The notes: generated by a model from the letters alone, not told the origin. Shown: positions 39,014 to 47,470, counted from the first letter of the stretch. The stretch is DNA of 64,000 bases from Muribaculaceae bacterium (GCA_017505535.1 JAFVPD010000002.1:1-64000); one strand, 5' to 3'. Numbers and translations: made by a program.

Positions 39014-39882
39014 CAAAACCCACACCCAAACATGCCGATGCCCCTGTTATTGCGGAGGCTAAAGCAGAAGATAAATCTGTAGCTGTGGCCACCTCAACAA
39101 AACATGCCGAGGCACCCGTTATTGCGGAGGCTAAAGCAGAAGATAAATCTGCAACTGTGACCACCACACCCAAACATGCCGAGGCTCCCGTTATTGCGGA
39201 GGCTAAAGCAGAAGGTAAATCTGTAGCTGTGGCCTCCACAACAAAACAAGCCGATGCCCCTGTTATTGCGGAGGCTAAAGCAGAAGATAAATCTGTAGCT
39301 GTGGCCACCTCAACAAAACATGCCGAGGCACCCATTATTGCGGAGGCTAAAGCAGAAGATAAATCTGTAGCTGTGGCCACCCCAACAAAACATGCCGAGG
39401 TTGTTGAAGTAATAGAAGTTTGCAATTCCACTGATTCAAAAAAAGAGGATACTTTTTTTGAAGACACGGTAGGGTTATTGGGAGATACTGTCTCTAATAC
39501 CAATCCACAGAATCCCACCGAAGTAGTGGCTGCTTTATCAGTCTTAGCTCAAGCCGCACAAGAAACGACCAAATATGTACTAGAACAAGAAGTAAAGCGT
39601 GAAGAAATTAGAGCAAAAAAAGAAGTCGCTATACATCAGATTAATGCTATTAGTGAAGGCGTAAAATTGTATTTGGAGAAAACATTTGATGAGCGAAGTG
39701 CTATTTTTTCAAAACAATTTGAATGCATTGATGAAGCATTAAAAAAAGGGGACAATGAACTTTTAGCAATAACATTAAATAACATTAATTCACTCGCTAC
39801 GTCAAGCCCATTCAAAAATCTTGCTGACATAAATTCTGTCCAGCACGCTTTAGGCAATGGCGACACTGAATGGGATATATAA
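38758..39882 (+). CDS. Coiled-coil protein with a 24-residue tandem repeat array
   Basis: This 374-residue protein repeats the coiled-coil start of its neighbour (residues 1-85). It then has five 24-residue repeats, residues ~92-211, of the form HAxAPVIAEAKAEDKSVAVA, and a partial sixth. The final 140 residues form another helical domain (TEVVAALSVLAQAAQETTKY, LEQEVKREEIRAKKEVAIHQ). The repeats are acidic, Ala-rich and probably extended or disordered, like a spacer. No family is recognised. It ends about 35 bases before the next gene. Confidence 0.6.
   Translation: MNLKKLLKSAKKGVEFVQESKELIEEAAETLATLKEELDEAKDSIMAIKDMATSMFNNDDDTKTEQNKEQNDVPLIAPKQKGNGTTKPTPKHADAPVIAEAKAEDKSVAVATSTKHAEAPVIAEAKAEDKSATVTTTPKHAEAPVIAEAKAEGKSVAVASTTKQADAPVIAEAKAEDKSVAVATSTKHAEAPIIAEAKAEDKSVAVATPTKHAEVVEVIEVCNSTDSKKEDTFFEDTVGLLGDTVSNTNPQNPTEVVAALSVLAQAAQETTKYVLEQEVKREEIRAKKEVAIHQINAISEGVKLYLEKTFDERSAIFSKQFECIDEALKKGDNELLAITLNNINSLATSSPFKNLADINSVQHALGNGDTEWDI
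39031..39402 (+). repeat. 72-bp tandem repeat array inside the coiled-coil gene
   Basis: Five complete 72-base units begin at 39031, 39103, 39175, 39247 and 39319, and a partial unit begins at 39391. Each starts with CATGCCGA or CAAGCCGA and encodes the same 24 residues with few changes. Copy number can be expected to vary between strains. Confidence 0.9.
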
Positions 39883-39917
39883 TCACAACTCAAATAATAA
39901 CTAATAAATAATCGACA

Positions 39918-40319
39918 ATGAAAGCAATTATTAATTTTAGCGAATTAGTTTCTTATGTTAAGAAAAACTTCAATATTGAAGTTGGATTGAAGAGTGTTTA
40001 CCAAAATTCCATTATGGTAAGTTACGACCCTGGCATGTTTGCTCCAACAATCAATATCCAGGTAAATGTTGACTCTATGGAGGATGGTACGATTTGTTTG
40101 TCTTATGAATGTGCAAAGGTATTATCTCTTGTTATTTCTGGAGCTCTCAATTATTTAAGAGATAAGTTACCTCATGAAATTGAATTTGACACATCTAAAC
40201 AAACTGTTACAGTTTACCTCAAACGATTCAAAGAACTTCAAGAGGTGTTGCAATACCTAACTTTGTCTGATATTAGTTTTGGAGACCGAACAATCGAATT
40301 AACTGTTAAACTTAAATAA
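39918..40319 (+). CDS. Small beta-rich protein, function unknown
   Basis: This 133-residue soluble protein alternates short helices and strands (FAPTINIQVNVDSMEDGTIC, IEFDTSKQTVTVYLKRFKEL). No signal peptide, membrane segment or recognised motif is seen. It is the last gene before a terminator-type hairpin and belongs to the same run as the coiled-coil genes. Confidence 0.55.
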   Translation: MKAIINFSELVSYVKKNFNIEVGLKSVYQNSIMVSYDPGMFAPTINIQVNVDSMEDGTICLSYECAKVLSLVISGALNYLRDKLPHEIEFDTSKQTVTVYLKRFKELQEVLQYLTLSDISFGDRTIELTVKLK

Positions 40320-40339
40320 TTATCACACAACAAAAAGCC

Positions 40340-40370
40340 AATACGACTAGCGTGCTAGTCGTATTTTGCT
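40340..40370 (+). terminator. Terminator after the beta-rich gene
   Basis: AATACGACTAGC pairs with GCTAGTCGTATT, and TTTTGCTATAATT follows. The hairpin closes the transcript that contains the glycine-rich and coiled-coil genes. Confidence 0.7.
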
Positions 40371-40390
40371 ATAATTATAGTGACGAAAAT

Positions 40391-40681
40391 ATGATACGAT
40401 TAAAACAATTCAAGCAAGAACTTGCTAAGGTATTTGATGATAACTTAAACACCTCGCAGTGGCACAATTATGTAGATTATTTTATCATTGGGCTTATTTT
40501 GTTAAGCACCATTCAAGTGTTTGTGTCAACATTTGATTTGCCACAAGATTGGGAATCGGTGATGCATTATATTGACGTGATTACATTGCTGATTTTTACG
40601 GTAGAGGTTTCGTTACGCATTTGGACAGCCGACATTATCAACCCTCGTTATAAAGGAGTGTGGGGCAGGGTTAAGACTTGA
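40391..40681 (+). pseudogene. Truncated voltage-sensor-type ion channel (left copy)
   Basis: The frame from 40391 encodes 96 residues: a cytosolic start (IRLKQFKQELAKVFDDNLNT), a first membrane segment (YFIIGLILLSTIQVFV) and a second one (IDVITLLIFTVEVSLRIWT). This is the S1-S2 half of a six-helix ion-transport protein such as a voltage-gated cation channel. The pore and remaining helices are missing, because the frame stops at 40681 and unrelated sequence follows. Its first 132 bases recur downstream at 43531. Confidence 0.65.
40409..40540 (+). repeat. 132-bp direct repeat, left copy
   Basis: This segment matches 43531-43662 with three mismatches and no gaps. Both lie inside fragments of the same channel gene. 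The two copies bracket the KAP NTPase cassette. Confidence 0.9.
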
Positions 40682-40793
40682 TATTGCAGTGAAAAAAGAC
40701 GGCATATTTTATCCCTAACCATTTAGTTCTCAAAGTTATTAAATCAACCGACAAATCAATCAATAAAAAAATAGTAAAACTACATCTATAGAT

Positions 40794-42557
40794 ATGAAGT
40801 CAAGCATTATCGATGTGCCTCGTAAGCACACTCAAGAAGACCTTTTTGGCATCCAAGTATACCAAGACGCGCTCATTAAATATATACGTTTAACCGACAC
40901 GCCCATCACTATTGCTCTTCAAGGCGAATGGGGTAGCGGAAAAACTTCTCTGATGAATTTATTGCGTTATAATTTATGTGAAATCGACAATGCACCATAT
41001 TTCCCAATATGGATTAATACTTGGCAGTTCTCGCTAATGAAAACTCCCTCCCAAGCAATTATTTCAATATTGGAAGGCATTATAAATCAAATAGGATCTC
41101 TTAATCCAAATACTCAGAAATGGGAAGATAGCAAAAAAAAGATTGGCGGACTTTTCAAAAAAATGGCGTCAGTGAGCACAAAGGTGGCTGCTAGTGCAGT
41201 GGGCATTGATGGAGGTGTTGTTGATGAACTTTTCTCTTCTGAAAATGGGGAGGTTTCAGATATAATGCAACTAAAAGAAGAAATCACAAAATTAATTGAA
41301 GATGCCCTCATTCGCGACAATACAAAAAGTGGATTCACTTTTTATATTGATGACCTAGACCGCATTGACCCGCCGGTTGCAGTTGAAATTTTAGAACTCC
41401 TCAAAAATATTTTTGACCTTGAAAAATGTGTATTCATTTTAGCTATAGACTATGATGTTGTCATAAAAGGGCTTAGGCCTAAATTTGGAGAACTTACGGA
41501 TGCAAATGAACGTGAATTTCGTTCGTTTTTTGACAAAATAATTCAACTTCCGTTCTCAATGCCAGTAGCGTCTTACAATGTTGACACATTCTTGGTTGAT
41601 GCTTTACGCAAAATTGAATTTTTTGATGAAGCAGAACTCAATGATCCATCTCTTGCTGAAACACTTTCTGAAATAACCCGACTATCTGTAGGGAGCAACC
41701 CTCGCTCACTCAAACGATTGACCAACACTCTTGCTCTAATTTCAATTATTAATGAAATGCAGAATGTTGAAGCTTCAGCTTCTCAAGAGCGGGTGAGCAA
41801 AATACTAAACTATTCAATGGTGTGTATGCAAATTGCATATCCTTATATCTATAATCAACTTACTGAAGCTCCTAATTTCAAAAGTTGGAACGAAAAAATT
41901 GCATCAAAACTCAAACTACGTCCGCTCACCGATGTGGAACGTGAAACATTAGATGCAACCGAAGAGTTTGACGAAGATTGGGAAAAAGTCGTGTATCGCA
42001 TGTGCCAAAAAGAAACTTATTTAAGCAATCGAGCGTTTAGCGTTTCCTCTCTTTTCAATAAAATTGCAGAATTAGTCAACGACGACTCACAATTGGGTGA
42101 TATTGTTGCCGCCGTACTCGAGCTTTCAGCTGTAACTAATCTTAAGGCATTTGATGGGCCAATAAAGAAACCTGGTGCTCGCAATCGCGACAATTCATCA
42201 TATCGTTTCAATGGCACAACATATTCTAAAAAGACTGAGTTTGTTCACGCTGTAGTAAATCATTACCTTTCAGAACACCCTGGCACTACTCATCAACAAC
42301 TCAAAGATGCATTCTCATACAAGAAGAATATGAATACAGTATTTTTGAGCTACGACGAATATTTGGACATCCTTGCCGAAAAGGGAGTAGTTGGTTTCTT
42401 TGGTCGCACTCCCGATGTACCTACTATCCAATTAGCCGACAAAAAAATTGTTATTTCAACAAACTGGCCTACCTATGTAAATGGGAAGCCAAGCGATTTT
42501 GCAAAATTGCTAGAAGTGTTGCGCACCAAAATTGGCTATAAAATAGAGAATTGCTAA
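40794..42557 (+). CDS. KAP-family P-loop NTPase with a shared C-terminal domain
   Basis: This 587-residue protein has the KAP NTPase pattern: Walker A GEWGSGKTSLM (residues 44-54), Walker B FTFYIDDLDRIDPP with paired Asp near residue 180, and a sensor-like region SVGSNPRSLKRLTNTLALIS near 300. KAP NTPases include the phage-exclusion protein PifA and eukaryotic Kidins220, and are usually membrane-linked. No clear membrane segment is seen here. The last ~115 residues, with HPGTTHQQLKDAF and FAKLLEVLRTKIGYKI, look like the N-terminal domain of the OmpA-domain protein at 34825. Two membrane proteins follow directly, probably as partners. A role in phage or stress defence is inferred. Confidence 0.85.
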   Translation: MKSSIIDVPRKHTQEDLFGIQVYQDALIKYIRLTDTPITIALQGEWGSGKTSLMNLLRYNLCEIDNAPYFPIWINTWQFSLMKTPSQAIISILEGIINQIGSLNPNTQKWEDSKKKIGGLFKKMASVSTKVAASAVGIDGGVVDELFSSENGEVSDIMQLKEEITKLIEDALIRDNTKSGFTFYIDDLDRIDPPVAVEILELLKNIFDLEKCVFILAIDYDVVIKGLRPKFGELTDANEREFRSFFDKIIQLPFSMPVASYNVDTFLVDALRKIEFFDEAELNDPSLAETLSEITRLSVGSNPRSLKRLTNTLALISIINEMQNVEASASQERVSKILNYSMVCMQIAYPYIYNQLTEAPNFKSWNEKIASKLKLRPLTDVERETLDATEEFDEDWEKVVYRMCQKETYLSNRAFSVSSLFNKIAELVNDDSQLGDIVAAVLELSAVTNLKAFDGPIKKPGARNRDNSSYRFNGTTYSKKTEFVHAVVNHYLSEHPGTTHQQLKDAFSYKKNMNTVFLSYDEYLDILAEKGVVGFFGRTPDVPTIQLADKKIVISTNWPTYVNGKPSDFAKLLEVLRTKIGYKIENC

Positions 42558-42599
42558 TAAGTTTAAATTTCAATAATTCTAATATATCTATTTCAAAAA

Positions 42600-43184
42600 A
42601 TGGAAAATCAGATTAATAAAAGTCAACTAAACGATTTAACTCCAGTATTTTTCCCTTGTTATTTGATTGCGATAGGGATAATTATCATATCAGGAATTGA
42701 CATTTTTGGAGCTGCATTTCTTGAAAGTGCACCGTGGAAACAGAATGTATTATTTAGTGTTCTTCTTTTATTTGGGATGCTACCTCCTAATGCCAGAAAT
42801 TCAAAACCCACATGGATGATTATTGGCTACACAATTGCATTCTTTATGTTTGGAGGAGCGAATATTGTGGGTACCGTGGGAATCGTTTTGGGTCTAATGA
42901 AAGTAGCATTCCCTATTCTAATTATTTATCAAGCGTTTAGATTGTGGTTTTACATAAAGGACTACAACAAATGGATTATGTTATTACCAATCATTTCATT
43001 GACACTTGTTTTCTTTCTATTGCCAATAAAAGATGAGAATATCGCTCAAAGTGTCATTAATGTTGTTACTGAACTTAATACCGATAACTTAAGTAGCGAC
43101 CATGGTTTTCATATTTTATTAGGTGCTACTGGCATCATTACAGGTATTTCTGAATTTATAATTGCTAAAAAAACTATATCTTAA
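42600..43184 (+). CDS. Multi-spanning membrane protein of the KAP cassette
   Basis: This 194-residue protein has about six hydrophobic segments, for example CYLIAIGIIIISGIDIFGAA, FAFFMFGG-like GYTIAFFMFGGANIVGTVG, VFFLLPI and LLGATGIITGISEFIIA. There is no signal peptide or recognised family. It lies 42 bases after the NTPase and one base before the next membrane gene, so all three probably work as one unit. Confidence 0.65.
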   Translation: MENQINKSQLNDLTPVFFPCYLIAIGIIIISGIDIFGAAFLESAPWKQNVLFSVLLLFGMLPPNARNSKPTWMIIGYTIAFFMFGGANIVGTVGIVLGLMKVAFPILIIYQAFRLWFYIKDYNKWIMLLPIISLTLVFFLLPIKDENIAQSVINVVTELNTDNLSSDHGFHILLGATGIITGISEFIIAKKTIS

Positions 43185-43185
43185 T

Positions 43186-43503
43186 ATGTTTTCATTTCAA
43201 TTGTCAAAACTGACATTTATCGGTTGCATAGTTGTTGTATTATTGATATTTCTAAACATAATCATTTCAGCAATATTATCTGTTTTGAGTTATATTTTGG
43301 GTGGCATTATTGTTCTTGGATTAGCTTTTATTGTCTTCATTCCTGAAAAAAAATGGATAAATGGAGCAGTTAAAGCTCAAGAAATTAGTTTAAAAATAGA
43401 GGATAAAATAATGAAGGTTATCACTCGCATGTCAAAAGTAAAGCCCAGCAAAGTTGCGTCTACGATTGACCATTTATCCGATAGACTTGAACAAATGAAA
43501 TAG
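43186..43503 (+). CDS. Small two-helix membrane protein of the KAP cassette
   Basis: From the start at 43186 the protein has 105 residues. The earlier ATG at 43162 overlaps the previous gene by 23 bases and is less likely. The N-terminal half is two long hydrophobic segments (LTFIGCIVVVLLIFLNIIIS, YILGGIIVLGLAFIVFIP) and the rest is a soluble amphipathic tail (EISLKIEDKIMKVITRMS). It starts one base after the previous stop. Confidence 0.6.
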   Translation: MFSFQLSKLTFIGCIVVVLLIFLNIIISAILSVLSYILGGIIVLGLAFIVFIPEKKWINGAVKAQEISLKIEDKIMKVITRMSKVKPSKVASTIDHLSDRLEQMK

Positions 43504-43530
43504 TCCCAATTTCATAAAAAAACATCTCAT

Positions 43531-43662
43531 TTCAAGCAAGAACTTGCTAAGGTATTTGATGATGACTTAAACACCTCGCAGTGGCACAATTATGTTGATT
43601 ATTTTATCGTTGGGCTTATTTTGTTAAGCACCATTCAAGTGTTTGTGTCAACATTTGATTTG
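43531..43662 (+). pseudogene. Channel gene fragment and direct repeat, right copy
   Basis: This is the second copy of the 132-base repeat. It encodes residues FKQELAKVFDDDLNTSQWHN and the first membrane segment of the ion channel, then runs into unrelated DNA at 43663. No start or remaining channel sequence is present. The left copy has three base differences and extends about 140 bases further. Confidence 0.85.
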
Positions 43663-43703
43663 TCTTTTGTTTTCCTCCTAAAGCCTAATTTGCGGGGGCT
43701 TGC

Positions 43704-44396
43704 TCAGCCTACGCCGAGGTCGGTGTTGTTGAGCAGGACCTCTACGCCGGGAAGGGCCTTGAGGGAGGGATATACTTCTCGGCTGAACCAACGTGCCAAT
43801 TCCCTATCGCATTTCACTGCGGTGGAATTGTCACAGAACACGTTCACGCTGAAATATTCAAAATTCTGCCGGGCGGTTTCAATGTCGCTCAATATGCGAC
43901 TGCGCGACTCTCCTTCGGTGCAACATAGCAAACAAACGCCATGGAAATATTGTGCTATATCTTGGGCTGTTACCGTTGAGGGAATGCCTTTACACCATTG
44001 CCTACGCAACTCTCCATCAAATGTCTCAACTCCGCATCTAAATTTCACTTTGGCCGGAGAAAAACGTGCCGCAAAATCGGCCAATTGATGTCTATACATC
44101 CAGTGTGCCTCAAACCACAATGTCGTTATCTTGCATTCCTTGACTATTCGGACTATCATCTGTAAGGTATCCTCATCAAGTTCCATCGCCGAGCCTGAAT
44201 TTATCACGTCAAGTGTGCCATACACCCCGGTCACTCGGCTCAGCACCTCTCGGTTGACCTCTACCATGTTCTCGCTCACATCATTGTGATAATCGCAAAA
44301 CACGCATTTGCGCCAGCGACAGCCTTGACCTTGCAACAGCACAAACTCGCGGGGCAACTTGGTGTGAATCACCGAATATCGCTCTGAAACCTCCAC
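43704..44396 (-). CDS. Radical SAM protein paired with the queuosine-precursor transporter
   Basis: This 230-residue protein has an iron-sulfur cluster motif, GQGCRWRKCVFCDYH, with cysteines at spacing CX4CX2C rather than the common CX3CX2C. A SAM-binding-type glycine segment and GSAMELDEDTL follow. It lies 4 bases downstream of a YhhQ-type transporter. Radical-SAM enzymes of the QueL kind release preQ1 from queuine in gut bacteria and are found with queuosine-salvage transporters, so a queuine-processing role is an attractive hypothesis. It has no SPASM domain. The exact reaction is not shown by the sequence. Confidence 0.7.
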   Translation of the reverse strand: MEVSERYSVIHTKLPREFVLLQGQGCRWRKCVFCDYHNDVSENMVEVNREVLSRVTGVYGTLDVINSGSAMELDEDTLQMIVRIVKECKITTLWFEAHWMYRHQLADFAARFSPAKVKFRCGVETFDGELRRQWCKGIPSTVTAQDIAQYFHGVCLLCCTEGESRSRILSDIETARQNFEYFSVNVFCDNSTAVKCDRELARWFSREVYPSLKALPGVEVLLNNTDLGVG

Positions 44397-44400
44397 AATA

Positions 44401-45069
44401 TCAACTCATTAATTTGCGACGTATGATTTTTATTGCCACATAGGCCATAGGCGTTCCAAACACAGCCTCTATAAGCAACTTAACACAATATTGCAACACT
44501 ATCATCGCAAGCAGGTCATGGGTTGAGACAACTCCGAGGAACGCAATGAGCACAAATGGCAATGTATCAAAGGCATACCCTATCACCGAACTACCAATCG
44601 TGCGCAACCACAACCATCTGCCTCGCGTCTTGATCTTGATGCGCTCCATGAACCACGCATTTGATAGCTCGCCACACAAAAATCCCACAAGCGACCCTAA
44701 CACTATGCGAGGAACATAATTAAACACCGTATTATAGGCTTGGGCCGATGCGTCAAGATAATCGGGCGAGGGCAACCATACGCCTATCTGAGTACACACT
44801 ACCAACAACACGTTGCACATAAACGTCAGCCATATGATTTTGCGCGACGTGCGATAGCCCCAAATCTCGGTGAGCACATCGCCAAGCATATAAGCAAACG
44901 GGAACGTGATAGTTCCTGAGTCAAAGTAAAAAAGATCGGCAATGCCTATCACTTTTACCGCCATAATGTTAGATACTAAATACAGAGTCACAAACAATGC
45001 AGTGACCACCATCAATGGAGTGCCATTGATTTTTCGGTTTTTGAAAGGGTTTTCCGATACCTTGTCCAT
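44401..45069 (-). CDS. yhhQ: Queuosine precursor transporter (YhhQ/VUT family)
   Basis: This 222-residue protein has about six membrane segments and family motifs such as PFAYMLGDVLTEIWGYRTSR and LVGFLCGELSNAWFMERIKI. YhhQ proteins import preQ0, preQ1 or queuine for tRNA modification. It is transcribed toward the radical SAM gene from its own promoter, with 4 bases between them. No preQ1 riboswitch is apparent in the 60-base upstream region. Confidence 0.9.
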   Translation of the reverse strand: MDKVSENPFKNRKINGTPLMVVTALFVTLYLVSNIMAVKVIGIADLFYFDSGTITFPFAYMLGDVLTEIWGYRTSRKIIWLTFMCNVLLVVCTQIGVWLPSPDYLDASAQAYNTVFNYVPRIVLGSLVGFLCGELSNAWFMERIKIKTRGRWLWLRTIGSSVIGYAFDTLPFVLIAFLGVVSTHDLLAMIVLQYCVKLLIEAVFGTPMAYVAIKIIRRKLMS

Positions 45070-45088
45070 AATGTCTTGAATTTTGTCG

Positions 45089-45096
45089 CAAAGTTA
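45089..45096 (-). promoter_or_regulatory. -7 box of the yhhQ promoter
   Basis: The minus strand reads TAACTTTG, a perfect match to TAnnTTTG, about 20 bases before the yhhQ start. No -33 box of good quality is visible. Confidence 0.5.
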
Positions 45097-45133
45097 GCAC
45101 AATTTTTCCTAACTACGACAACTCATGATTCTT

Positions 45134-47317
45134 CTATAAATCTATTTTCTTTTTGCGGTTACGTTGAGTAAACTTCTTTTTGAAATTAATCACAGCCATG
45201 TACCACGAGCGCATCTTGGTGAACAATGCCGATGGTGCAACGTTCATATCGGTCAACAACGGATCGACAAACGTAGTCAACGCCACTTCCTCGCCAAACT
45301 GCTCGGGATACAACACAATGAGATTGTTGCGTGAAAAATAACGTTGTAGGAACGAGGGCATCGAATCCATGTCGGCCGTAAACGACACCGACGTACGACG
45401 TGCGCTCACCACCACAAACAGGTCATCATCATGTATGCGATTGGCCAGCAACACAAAGTCGTCCCACTCCTCGACATCACGAAACTCGTTACGTATCTGA
45501 TAGCGTTCCTTATACAACACTCCCCTTATGAGAGGCTGCGTATCAGGGTGACAACAAAATATTACCTTACACCCTATCTCTCGAGCAATATTACCAACCA
45601 TCATCACCCATTTGCGGAATCCCGTCTCATACTGCGCTTTTGGAGGCACCGACACCACAATGCGTGTAATCGTATTCACAGGAATAAAGCAACGCGATAT
45701 CACAAGCATCTTATTGGTTGACTTGAGTAGATGGTCTATCTTTGAGCCAAAGAAACTATCTATAACGGTTGACTTTCGGTGCATACCAAGTATCACCTCA
45801 GTGATATCTCGTTCCTCTATCACATTGAGAATTCCCGCAGCGGTACTCATGTCATAACGCTCAATGGGAGTTACCACTGCATCAACACTCGCTCCCGATT
45901 GTTGCGCAATGTCAAGTGAATTTCGGCCCAATGCTCGTGAACTCGGAGTGTTGTCATTGCGCACATGTAACGCATATAAATTCGTCACGCCCACTGCATC
46001 ACGAGCAAACAATGCCAACTCTACCAACGATTGCACCGTAATGGGATTGGCCACAGGTATGAGGACATTTGAGACCTTGCGTCGTGGAGCTTTTTCCTCA
46101 GGTCTATCTCCCTCAAGCATCTTAATCTTGATGCGCGCGGCAGCTCCCGAAGTCACGATTGGAGCAATTGCACAAGTGACCAATATCATCAACACCGTAC
46201 CATTAAGCACCGTTTCACTCATCATACGATGGCCATCGGGCATCACCATGTTATAACCAATCGTCACTACAGCCAAAGCCACCGCCGTATGAGCCGTCGA
46301 AAGCCCAAAGAGCACCTTACGTTCCTCGGCCTGCATACGATATATTTTTTGAGCAAGCCACGCCGCAAGCCATTTGCTCACGATGGCTACCACAATCATG
46401 TTCAATGCCACATAAATCGTGGCAAGATTAGCTATTACCTTCACATTTATCATCATTCCCACACCAATAAGGAAGTATGGGATAAACAACGCATTTCCAA
46501 CAAACTCGATTCGGCTCATCAACGATGACGTGTTGGGCACATACCGATTCAACACAAGCCCGGCAAAGAATGCTCCAAGAACAGCCTCCAACCCTATGAC
46601 CTGAGCAAACCATGACGCCAAAAACACCATAGCCATCACATAGACATATTGTGTCACCCTATCACTGAAATTCTTAAAGAACCATCGGGTCAAGCGCGGA
46701 TAAACATATAATATAACTACACAATATACCGCCAACTCACCCAATAGGCGCAACAAATCAAACAGAGCAAACTCGCCCGTGCGATGAATGTTCACAGCTG
46801 CCGCAAGCACAAGCAACGAACCGATCACAGCGATTATCGTCCCGACAATCGCAATGAGAACCGCCGTATTTTTGGTGATTCCTAAACGTGCAACGACAGG
46901 ATAAGCAATAAGAGTGTGCGACGCATACATCGAAGCCAACAACACCGACGTGAGCAAATCCATGTGAAGCAAATAGATACTTGCCAACGTTCCTATTACC
47001 ATCGGCAGCACAAACGTGAGCACCCCAAAAATCATACCACGCCGCAAATTCAGTCGCAAATGATACATATCAATCTCGATACCGGCAAGGAACATCAAAT
47101 ACAACAATCCCACCTGGCCAAAGATATCAAAACTCGAATCGTCGGCAAGGATATTAAATCCATAAGGGCCCACTACAACGCCCGCAACAATCAATCCTAT
47201 AATGTGGGGAATCTTGAACCGATTAAGTAACACCGGAGCCAACAAAATGATTGCCAGCACGATAAAGAATATCAGCACCGGATTCGTAACCAAAGGTGTC
47301 GCCGCGACAATTAACAT
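45134..47317 (-). CDS. Kef/CPA2-type cation:proton antiporter with universal-stress-like domain
   Basis: This 727-residue protein has about twelve membrane segments in residues ~10-390, with the motif PHIIGLIVAGVVVGPYG near the start and GLEAVLGAFFAGLVLNRYVP in the core. The remaining ~330 residues are cytosolic and resemble tandem universal stress protein folds (VSNVLIPVANPITVQSLVEL, RDITEVILGMHRKSTVIDSF). It exchanges monovalent cations for protons; ion and direction are unknown. It appears to have its own promoter and is not coupled to yhhQ, which lies 64 bases downstream. Confidence 0.88.
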   Translation of the reverse strand: MLIVAATPLVTNPVLIFFIVLAIILLAPVLLNRFKIPHIIGLIVAGVVVGPYGFNILADDSSFDIFGQVGLLYLMFLAGIEIDMYHLRLNLRRGMIFGVLTFVLPMVIGTLASIYLLHMDLLTSVLLASMYASHTLIAYPVVARLGITKNTAVLIAIVGTIIAVIGSLLVLAAAVNIHRTGEFALFDLLRLLGELAVYCVVILYVYPRLTRWFFKNFSDRVTQYVYVMAMVFLASWFAQVIGLEAVLGAFFAGLVLNRYVPNTSSLMSRIEFVGNALFIPYFLIGVGMMINVKVIANLATIYVALNMIVVAIVSKWLAAWLAQKIYRMQAEERKVLFGLSTAHTAVALAVVTIGYNMVMPDGHRMMSETVLNGTVLMILVTCAIAPIVTSGAAARIKIKMLEGDRPEEKAPRRKVSNVLIPVANPITVQSLVELALFARDAVGVTNLYALHVRNDNTPSSRALGRNSLDIAQQSGASVDAVVTPIERYDMSTAAGILNVIEERDITEVILGMHRKSTVIDSFFGSKIDHLLKSTNKMLVISRCFIPVNTITRIVVSVPPKAQYETGFRKWVMMVGNIAREIGCKVIFCCHPDTQPLIRGVLYKERYQIRNEFRDVEEWDDFVLLANRIHDDDLFVVVSARRTSVSFTADMDSMPSFLQRYFSRNNLIVLYPEQFGEEVALTTFVDPLLTDMNVAPSALFTKMRSWYMAVINFKKKFTQRNRKKKIDL

Positions 47318-47356
47318 ATAATCAGTTCAATTTATGGTTTTAGACTTTTATCTCCA

Positions 47357-47388
47357 CAAAGTTAGAAAAAATAAATGCATTACACAAA
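47357..47388 (-). promoter_or_regulatory. Promoter of the antiporter gene
   Basis: On the minus strand a TTTG -33 box (47385-47388) precedes a perfect -7 box, TAACTTTG (47357-47364), with 20 bases between. The start site would be ~30 bases before the ATG. Confidence 0.65.
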
Positions 47389-47470
47389 CCACACACTAAT
47401 TACCATGCTTGATTGCCACTTTTTCAAAACACAATATTCATCTCGGCACAACTCCCATCAACTACCATAT

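Noticed and set aside
38808..39518. 236-codon frame on the minus strand
   Set aside because: It is a shadow of the repeat array: its own repeats are the complement of the coiled-coil gene's 72-bp units.
43621..44088. 155-codon frame on the plus strand over the radical SAM gene
   Set aside because: Only its first codons are real (channel fragment); the rest is the reverse of the radical SAM gene.
44401..45069. preQ1 riboswitch before yhhQ
   Set aside because: The short leader has no recognisable preQ1 aptamer.
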